A stretch of DNA of 64,000 nt. Source: Curtobacterium salicis. Lineage in GTDB: Bacteria > Actinomycetota > Actinomycetes > Actinomycetales > Microbacteriaceae. This document shows positions 58,518 through 64,000 of this stretch, in pieces. The first letter of the stretch is position 1. Each line of letters starts with the position of its first letter. The translations under genes and the position numbers were made by a program. The stretch lies in contig NZ_JAAOYO010000001.1 in the NCBI RefSeq assembly GCF_011759505.1, positions 372,001 to 436,000 of the forward strand, given 5' to 3'. A model generated the notes under the pieces. It was not told the origin of the DNA and did not search any database. It was given only the letters and a program-made list of their open reading frames with translations.

Positions 58518-58537
58518 CCCCTCTCGGAAAGGCAGTC

Positions 58538-59497
58538 ATGCTCCACCGGCTCCGGTTCATCCCCGGACGGCTTCTGCAGGCCGTCCCGGTCGCGTTCGGC
58601 GTGACCATCATCGTGTTCTTCCTCTCCCACCTGCTGCCGGGCAACGCGGCCCTCGCGCTCCTCGGCGAACGGGCGACGAAGGCCAGCGTCGCGGCGCTGA
58701 CCGAACAGCTCGGCCTGGACCGGCCGCTGTGGGAGCAGTACTTCCGGTTCCTCGGGCAGATCGTGCACGGCAACCTCGGCACGAGCCTCACCTACCAGCT
58801 CCCGGTCGGGCAGCTCGTGCTGCAGGCCGTACCGGTCACCCTGTCGCTCCTCGGCCTCGCGCTCGTGATGGCGCTCGTGATCAGCATCCCGCTCGCCTCC
58901 CTGGCGGCGAGCCGACCGAACCGCGCCGGCGACCTGTTCGCCCGCGGGTTCACCCTGCTCGGCCAGGGCATGCCGCAGTTCTGGGTCGGCATCATGCTGA
59001 TCCTGCTGCTCGCCGTGAACGTGCGGGCCTTCCCCGTCGGTGGGTACGGCGACGGTGCCGGCGCCCACCTGTACTTCCTGTTCCTGCCGGCGCTGACGCT
59101 GGCCATCGCGATGTCCCCGACGATCATCAGGAGCCTCCGGGCGTCGATGATCGGGGTGCTCGAGTCCGAGTACGTCGGCACGGCGAAGTCGAAGGGCGCC
59201 GCCGGCCTGCCGCTGTTCCGCGACCACGTGCTCCGGAACGCGGCGATCCCGACGGTGTCGATCATCGGCGTGAACCTCGGCTACCTGGTCGGCGGATCGC
59301 TCGTGATCGAGAAGGTGTTCGCGCTGCCGGGCCTCGGCTCGCTCATGGTGAACGCGATCTTCGCCCGCGACTTCCCGACGATCCAGGGCGTCACCCTGTT
59401 CGTCGCGATCTTCGTCGTCGTGGTCGGGATCCTGACCGACGTCGTCTACACGATGCTCGACCCGCGGGTCGACCTGGCCGGAGGCACCACCCCATGA
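58538..59497 (+). CDS. ABC transporter permease, DppB-like
   Basis: Membrane protein of 319 residues with six hydrophobic segments. The first is RLLQAVPVAFGVTIIVFFLS. The long periplasmic loop is typical of DppB/OppB (GERATKASVAALTEQLGLD), and the cytoplasmic EAA loop includes SEYVGTAKSKG (about 212-222). ATG at 58538 has GGAAAGG upstream; an in-frame GTG at 58478 lies before the hairpin and is unlikely. The stop overlaps the next gene by four bases. Confidence 0.92.
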   Translation: MLHRLRFIPGRLLQAVPVAFGVTIIVFFLSHLLPGNAALALLGERATKASVAALTEQLGLDRPLWEQYFRFLGQIVHGNLGTSLTYQLPVGQLVLQAVPVTLSLLGLALVMALVISIPLASLAASRPNRAGDLFARGFTLLGQGMPQFWVGIMLILLLAVNVRAFPVGGYGDGAGAHLYFLFLPALTLAIAMSPTIIRSLRASMIGVLESEYVGTAKSKGAAGLPLFRDHVLRNAAIPTVSIIGVNLGYLVGGSLVIEKVFALPGLGSLMVNAIFARDFPTIQGVTLFVAIFVVVVGILTDVVYTMLDPRVDLAGGTTP

Positions 59498-60378
59498 CCA
59501 CCCCCACCGCCGCGCTCGTGGGCGTCAAGCAGCGCCGTCGTGCGTCGCGCTCCCGGTCGCTCCGCGCCTGGTACCGCAACGGCTCCCTGATGGCGGGCAT
59601 CGTCATCGTCGGCCTGCTGGTGCTCGTCGCCGTGCTGGCCCCGGTGATCGCGCCGTACGACCCGATCGCCCAGCACCTCGAGCAGGCCCTCGAGTCCCCG
59701 AGCGCTGCGCACTGGCTCGGCACCGACAAGTACGGACGCGACGTGCTCTCCCGCCTCATCTGGGGTGCCCGCGTCGACCTCCGCGTCGGCTTCCTCGCGG
59801 TCCTCATCCCGTTCGTCGTCGGCAGCGTCATCGGGGCGATCGCCGGGTACGTCGGCGGCATCGTCGACACGATCCTGATGCGCATCGTCGACGTCTTCTT
59901 CGCCTTCCCGTTCTACGTCATGGTCATCGTGCTGGTCTTCGTCCTCGGCGCGGGGGAGACGAGCATCTACCTGGCGATCGCGGCGGTGTCATGGGTGTCC
60001 TACGCCAAGATCGTCCGCGGCGAGGTCATCGTCGCCCGCCAGCAGGACTACGTCGTGGCCGCCCGGCTCGGTGGCATGTCCCACACCCGGCTGCTCGTCC
60101 GGCACATCGCCCCGAACGTGATGAGCCAGGCGGTGATCTACGCGATGAGCGACATCGTGATGGACATCATGGCGATCGTCACGCTCGGCTACCTCGGCCT
60201 CGGCATCGAACCGCCGACGGCCGAGTGGGGCTCGATGATCGTCGACGGCCAGGAGTTCATCACCACCCAGTGGCAGCAGACCACGATCCCCGGGCTGGTC
60301 GTCGTCGTCACGAGCCTCGGCCTGTCCTGGCTCGGCGACGGCATCAGCGACCTGCTGAGCCCGGACCGGAGGCGCTGA
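59494..60378 (+). CDS. ABC transporter permease, DppC-like
   Basis: Membrane protein of 294 residues with six hydrophobic segments. The N-terminal OppC-type region has ALESPSAAHWLGTDKYGRDV (about 65-84), and the EAA loop QQDYVVAARLGGMSHTRLLV (about 180-199). It heterodimerises with the DppB-like permease. ATG at 59494 overlaps the upstream stop; the ATPase gene follows after one base. Confidence 0.92.
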   Translation: MTTPTAALVGVKQRRRASRSRSLRAWYRNGSLMAGIVIVGLLVLVAVLAPVIAPYDPIAQHLEQALESPSAAHWLGTDKYGRDVLSRLIWGARVDLRVGFLAVLIPFVVGSVIGAIAGYVGGIVDTILMRIVDVFFAFPFYVMVIVLVFVLGAGETSIYLAIAAVSWVSYAKIVRGEVIVARQQDYVVAARLGGMSHTRLLVRHIAPNVMSQAVIYAMSDIVMDIMAIVTLGYLGLGIEPPTAEWGSMIVDGQEFITTQWQQTTIPGLVVVVTSLGLSWLGDGISDLLSPDRRR

Positions 60379-60379
60379 C

Positions 60380-61441
60380 ATGCCGAACACGAGCACCGAC
60401 ACCAGCGTCCAGTCGGAAGGACCGCGCATGACCGCCCCCCTGCTCGAGGTCGAGGCCCTGACGATCGGCATCCGCCGTCGTGGCCGCGACGACGTGCGCA
60501 TCGTCGAGGACCTGTCCTTCGCGATCCAGCCCGGCGAGCGCTTCGGCATCGTCGGGGAGTCCGGCTCCGGGAAGTCCCTGACGCTCCGCGCGATCGCCGG
60601 GCTGCTGCCGAAGGGCGTCGAGGTGCTCTCCGGCACGATCCGGTACCGCGGCGAGGACCTCGGCGGCATGTCCGCCGCCGCCCGTCGGAAGCTGATGGGC
60701 CCGCAGATCGCGATGGTGTTCCAGGAGCCGATGACGGCGCTGAACCCCGTCGTCCGGGTCGGTGAGCAGATCGCCGAGGGGCCGCGGCGACACCTCGGGC
60801 TCTCCCGCGCGGCCGCCGCGGAGCTGGCCGTCGAGATGATGCGCCGCACCGGCATCCCCGACCCCGCCCGTCGCGCCCGGGCGTACCCGCACGAGCTCTC
60901 CGGTGGGCTCCGGCAGCGCATCATGATCGCGATGGCGCTCTCGTGCTCCCCGCGGCTGCTGCTCTGCGACGAGCCGACGACCGCGCTCGACGTCACGGTG
61001 CAGCACCAGGTGCTCCAGCTCGTCGAGGAACTCTGCGACGAGACCGGCACCGCGCTGGCGTTCGTCACCCACGACCTCGCCGTGGTGAACCAGACGTGCA
61101 CCGAGCTCGCCGTGATGTACTCCGGGCACCGCGTCGAGGCCGGCCCCGTGAAGGACGTCTTCCGTGACCCCCGACACCCGTACACCCGCGGGCTGCTCGA
61201 ATCGGCGCCGGACTTCGACGACCCCGACCGGGTGCTCGTGCCGATCCCGGGCTTCCCGCCGAACGTCGCGCAGCGGCCGGACGGGTGCCCGTTCGCACCG
61301 CGCTGCCGGTTCGCGATCGAGGCGTGCACGACGGCGATGCCCGCGCAGGAGGACGTCGGGCCCGGCCGCACCGCGGCCTGCATCCGCACGCACGAGATCG
61401 GTTCCGCCGCCCCCGGCGAGCCCGTGGAGGTCCTGGCATGA
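60380..61441 (+). CDS. ABC transporter ATP-binding protein, DppD-like
   Basis: ATPase of 353 residues. Walker A is GESGSGKS (about 54-61), the Q-loop FQEPMTALNP, the signature ELSGGLRQRI (about 172-181), Walker B LLLCDEPTTALD (about 192-203) and the switch FVTHDLAVV. The C-terminal oligopeptide/dipeptide extension has GCPFAPRCRFAIEAC, the pattern that can hold an iron-sulfur cluster in OppD/DppD proteins. Start is ATG at 60380 after GGAGG; a second in-frame ATG at 60428 with its own AAGGA is possible. Confidence 0.92.
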   Translation: MPNTSTDTSVQSEGPRMTAPLLEVEALTIGIRRRGRDDVRIVEDLSFAIQPGERFGIVGESGSGKSLTLRAIAGLLPKGVEVLSGTIRYRGEDLGGMSAAARRKLMGPQIAMVFQEPMTALNPVVRVGEQIAEGPRRHLGLSRAAAAELAVEMMRRTGIPDPARRARAYPHELSGGLRQRIMIAMALSCSPRLLLCDEPTTALDVTVQHQVLQLVEELCDETGTALAFVTHDLAVVNQTCTELAVMYSGHRVEAGPVKDVFRDPRHPYTRGLLESAPDFDDPDRVLVPIPGFPPNVAQRPDGCPFAPRCRFAIEACTTAMPAQEDVGPGRTAACIRTHEIGSAAPGEPVEVLA

Positions 61442-62691
61442 ACACGAGCACAGGCACCGGCACCGGCACCGGCACGAGCACCGCTCCCGTCCTCCGCGCT
61501 GAGGCCGTCACCAAGCGCTACCAGCTGCCCGTGACCGTCATCGACCGGATGCGCCGGTCCGCTCCCACCGCCCTGACCGCGCTCGACGGCATCGACCTGG
61601 AACTCCGCCGCGGCGAGGTCCTCGCCCTGGTGGGGGAGTCCGGCTCCGGCAAGTCGACCCTGGCGAAGATCCTGGTCGGCAGCGTCACCGCCACCACGGG
61701 GACCCTCGACGCGGACGGCGAGCGCGTGCCGGTGCACCGTGACAAGGACGCCTCGCGGCGGATCCAGATGGTGTTCCAGGACCCGTACTCGTCCCTGAAC
61801 CCGCGGATCTCGGTCGGCTCGATGCTGCGGGAGCTCCTGCTGCTGCACCGCATCGTGCCCCGGGCCGAGGTCCGTGCGGAGAGCATCCGGATCCTCAACC
61901 TCGTGGGCCTCGAGGAGGACGCGCTCGACGCCTACCCCAGCCAGTTCTCCGGCGGCCAGCGGCAGCGCATCGCGATCGCCCGGGCCATCGCCGTCCGCCC
62001 CGACGTGCTCATCGCCGACGAGCCCGTGTCGGCGCTCGACGTGTCGGTGCAGGCCACGATCCTCGAGCTCTTCGCCCGGCTGCAGCGCGAGCTCGGCCTG
62101 AGCATCCTGTTCGTCGCGCACAACCTGGCCGTCGTGCAGCACCTCAGTCAGCGGGTCGCCGTGATGTACCTCGGGCGGATCGTCGAGGTCGCCGACACCG
62201 ACGAGCTGTTCCGGAACCCGCGGCACCCGTACACCCGTGCGCTCATCGACTCCATCCCGCGGATGGGCGCCGAGAGCGTCACCGACCGGCTCGCCCTGCA
62301 GGGCGACCCGCCGAGCCCGTTCGACATCCCGACCGGTTGCCGGTTCCACCCGCGCTGCCCCTACGCGATCGACGCCTGCCGCACGACCGACCCCGCGCTC
62401 GCGCCCGTCCCGCTAGTGCTCGGCACCCGGCCGGGAGGCACGTCCGCGGTCTCGACGTCGGCTGCCGGTGCCGACTCGGCGGACGCCCACGTCGCCGCCT
62501 GCATCCGCTCGGCGGAGCTCGGGGACGTGGACCCGCTCCACGAACCCGCGATCGAACCCGACGACCCAGCACTCACCCGTCCCGACGTGCTCCTCGACCC
62601 CGAACGGGTCGTCGAGTCCGACCTCGACGGGGTCGCACCAGCCGCACCGGCCGCCTCGGCCGCGCACCACCAGGAGGAACCGTCCGCATGA
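61438..62691 (+). CDS. ABC transporter ATP-binding protein, DppF-like
   Basis: ATPase of 417 residues, partner of the DppD-like protein. A Thr/Gly repeat lies at residues 3-15. Walker A is GESGSGKST (about 69-77), the Q-loop FQDPYSSLNP, the signature QFSGGQRQRI (about 171-180), Walker B VLIADEPVSALD and switch FVAHNLAVV. The C-terminal part contains CRFHPRCPYAIDAC and a cysteine in HVAACIRS. A long acidic/alanine tail of about 60 residues is extra to the family. ATG at 61438 overlaps the DppD-like stop by four bases. Confidence 0.92.
   Translation: MNTSTGTGTGTGTSTAPVLRAEAVTKRYQLPVTVIDRMRRSAPTALTALDGIDLELRRGEVLALVGESGSGKSTLAKILVGSVTATTGTLDADGERVPVHRDKDASRRIQMVFQDPYSSLNPRISVGSMLRELLLLHRIVPRAEVRAESIRILNLVGLEEDALDAYPSQFSGGQRQRIAIARAIAVRPDVLIADEPVSALDVSVQATILELFARLQRELGLSILFVAHNLAVVQHLSQRVAVMYLGRIVEVADTDELFRNPRHPYTRALIDSIPRMGAESVTDRLALQGDPPSPFDIPTGCRFHPRCPYAIDACRTTDPALAPVPLVLGTRPGGTSAVSTSAAGADSADAHVAACIRSAELGDVDPLHEPAIEPDDPALTRPDVLLDPERVVESDLDGVAPAAPAASAAHHQEEPSA
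61453..61476 (+). repeat. Hexanucleotide tandem repeat at dppF-like 5' end
   Basis: GGCACC occurs three times plus a fourth unit with one change, encoding alternating Gly and Thr. Gain or loss of units keeps the frame. Confidence 0.7.
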
Positions 62692-63521
62692 AGATCTGGA
62701 TCTCGTACGACATGGAAGGCGTCGCCGGCATCGTCGACTGGGACCAGTGCCGCCCGGGCAGCGACGGCTACGCCCAGGGGTGCGCACTGCTCCTCGACGA
62801 GGTGAACGCCGCGATCGAGGGCGCCGTCGCCGGCGGTGCCACCGAGGTGCTGCTCAACGACTCGCACAGCCGGATGTCGAACCTGGACCCGCGTGCGGTC
62901 GTGCACCCGGACAAGGTGCGGTTCATCACCGGCCGCCACAAGCCGATGTACATGATGCAGGGCCTCGACTCGTCGGTCGACGGGGCGTTCCTGGTCGGCT
63001 ACCACGGCTCGATCTCGGGGGCTCCCTCGGTCCTGTCGCACACGTACAACCCCGAGGTGTTCACCGGCGCCCGCGTGAACGGCACCTGGGTGGGGGAGAG
63101 CGGCATCAACGCCCTCGTCACGTCCCACCACGGCGTGCCGATCGCCCTGGTCACCGGCGACGAGGTCACCTGGGACGAGACCGAGCCCTTCGCACCGGAC
63201 GCCGAGCACGTCGTCACGAAGACCTCGATCACCCGGGCCAGCGCGGACGCCCTGCATCCGACCGAGTCCTGCCGTCGGATCCGTGCGGCTGCACAGACCG
63301 CCGTGGAGCGCATCCCGCAGATGCGCGACCGGTCGATCGACGCACCGGCCACGCTCGAGCTCGACGTCGCCACCGCCGACATGGCCGACGTCGCGACCTG
63401 GGTGGGCGGCGTCGACCGGACGGCCACCAGGACGATCGCGATCAGCGGGGACGACCTGCTCTCGGTGTTCACCCGCTTCGTCGCCGTCAACTACATCACC
63501 CGCCAGGCCGGAGGACGCTGA
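62688..63521 (+). CDS. M55 family D-aminopeptidase (DppA-like)
   Basis: Zinc peptidase of 277 residues. Metal-site motifs are SYDMEGVAGI (about 4-13, Asp and Glu ligands), NDSHSRM (about 61-67), HKPMYMMQG (about 84-92) and GYHGS (about 104-108). DppA of Bacillus subtilis cleaves D-Ala-D-Ala and similar D-peptides and is encoded in the dpp operon, as here. It probably hydrolyses peptides imported by the upstream transporter. ATG at 62688 overlaps the ATPase stop; the stop overlaps the next ATG by one base (TGATG). Confidence 0.9.
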   Translation: MKIWISYDMEGVAGIVDWDQCRPGSDGYAQGCALLLDEVNAAIEGAVAGGATEVLLNDSHSRMSNLDPRAVVHPDKVRFITGRHKPMYMMQGLDSSVDGAFLVGYHGSISGAPSVLSHTYNPEVFTGARVNGTWVGESGINALVTSHHGVPIALVTGDEVTWDETEPFAPDAEHVVTKTSITRASADALHPTESCRRIRAAAQTAVERIPQMRDRSIDAPATLELDVATADMADVATWVGGVDRTATRTIAISGDDLLSVFTRFVAVNYITRQAGGR

Positions 63522-64000
63522 TGCCCGAGGAGTCGATCGCACCGCCGCGGGACACCGTTCTGTTCGACGTGCCAGCCGTCCGTGGCTGGTCGCTCGCCCT
63601 GCACGGCGGCGCCGGCGGACGCATCCAGGAGCTCGCCACCGAGGAGCGCGAGCGGTTCGAGGCGGGCCTGACCCGCGCCTACCGGGCCGGTGAAGCGGTC
63701 CTCGACCAGGACGGCACCGCGCTCGACGCGGTCTGCGCGACCGTCGAGCAGCTCGAGGACGACCCGCTGTTCAACGCGGGGCGGGGCGCCGCCCTGACGA
63801 CCGACGGCGAGGTGGAACTGGACGCGGCCGTGATGGACGGCCGGACCGGTCTGGCGGGGGCGATCGCAGCCTCCCGGCATGCCCGCAACCCCGTGTACCT
63901 GGCGCGCGCCGTCATGGAACGGTCCGCCCACCTGCTCCTGGTCCACCCGACCCGCGCGCTCGTCGAGTCCTGGGGACTCACGACCGCGGAGCAGGACTAC
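63521..64000 (+). CDS. Isoaspartyl peptidase / L-asparaginase (partial)
   Basis: The first 160 residues of an Ntn-hydrolase, cut by the right edge. SLALHGGAGG (about 29-38) and the LEDDPLFNAGRGAALTTDG block (about 79-97) followed by DAAVMDG are the signature of type III asparaginases/isoaspartyl peptidases. The autocatalytic Thr nucleophile would lie beyond the window. It would split beta-aspartyl dipeptides and asparagine. Last visible gene of the dpp-like operon; isoaspartyl peptidase genes also accompany peptide ABC transporters in enterobacteria (iaaA-gsi). Confidence 0.88.
   Translation, partial: MPEESIAPPRDTVLFDVPAVRGWSLALHGGAGGRIQELATEERERFEAGLTRAYRAGEAVLDQDGTALDAVCATVEQLEDDPLFNAGRGAALTTDGEVELDAAVMDGRTGLAGAIAASRHARNPVYLARAVMERSAHLLLVHPTRALVESWGLTTAEQDY

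Noticed and set aside
59989-62349. Minus-strand frame of about 786 codons opposite the dpp-like permease and ATPases
   Set aside because: Composition is that of an antisense shadow; the plus strand encodes complete ABC motifs.

Overview
This 64-kb window is chromosomal DNA of a very GC-rich actinobacterium. It carries genes typical of Actinobacteria: mshC (mycothiol synthesis), rbpA, pafB/pafC, an actinobacterial GlgA/GlgM-type glycosyltransferase with GlgC, TreS and a HelY-like helicase. Gene order and protein style point to Microbacteriaceae, most likely a Curtobacterium-like organism; the genus is inference. There are no insertion sequences, prophage genes, integrases or CRISPR arrays. Coding density is about 95%, and many neighbouring genes overlap by an ATGA or GTGA tetranucleotide.

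Layout. 1-5.7 kb: a partial DUF3099 gene, fabG, serB, divergent glgC/glgA, an ABC ATPase and the type B ribosomal protein L31. 5.7-16.7 kb: an 11-gene minus-strand ter (tellurite/stress) operon. In transcription order it holds a TerC-like DUF475 protein, three canonical TerD proteins, TelA, an unknown, a divergent TerD, a second unknown, a CitE-like lyase, a phosphoribosyltransferase-TRSP-StiP-PELOTA fusion and a HAD hydrolase. 16.8-25.5 kb: exonuclease, trehalose synthase, alpha/beta hydrolase with glycosyltransferase, two small membrane proteins, histidine phosphatase with sirtuin, a TrmH methyltransferase and DUF5997. 25.5-36.7 kb: a truncated flavin reductase relic, DUF1349, D-Ala-D-Ala carboxypeptidase, SGNH hydrolase, acyl-CoA dehydrogenase, DNA polymerase IV, a helicase, NDH-2 and a zinc alcohol dehydrogenase. 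36.7-42 kb: a repeat-rich spacer, tRNA-Leu(GAG), an M20 peptidase, uppP-mshC and a PAC2 protein. 42-52.4 kb: HAD, trmI, FKBP, pafB, pafC, tatC, helY-like, lnt and rbpA. 52.4-56.8 kb: an SPFH/NfeD pair, SDR, NUDIX, a small acidic protein and GNAT/arsC. 56.9-64 kb: a Dpp-type peptide ABC operon with an M55 D-aminopeptidase and the start of an isoaspartyl peptidase.

Functional links. GlgC and the GlgA/GlgM enzyme make ADP-glucose and use it; with TreS they fit the trehalose/alpha-glucan network of actinobacteria. The ter operon combines calcium-binding TerD proteins, a membrane TerC-like protein and a nucleotide/nucleoside-type biosynthetic module. PafB/PafC (DNA-damage response) and RbpA are the only recognisable transcription factors. 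The dpp-like operon joins peptide import to hydrolysis of D-amino-acid and isoaspartyl peptides.

Non-coding signals. A TAnnnT hexamer repeatedly lies 6-8 bases before the start codon, which suggests widespread leaderless transcription. A dispersed palindromic element built on GACGGGAGGC/GCCTCCCGTC occurs at several sites, once inside a gene. A sigma-R-type promoter is predicted before rbpA.
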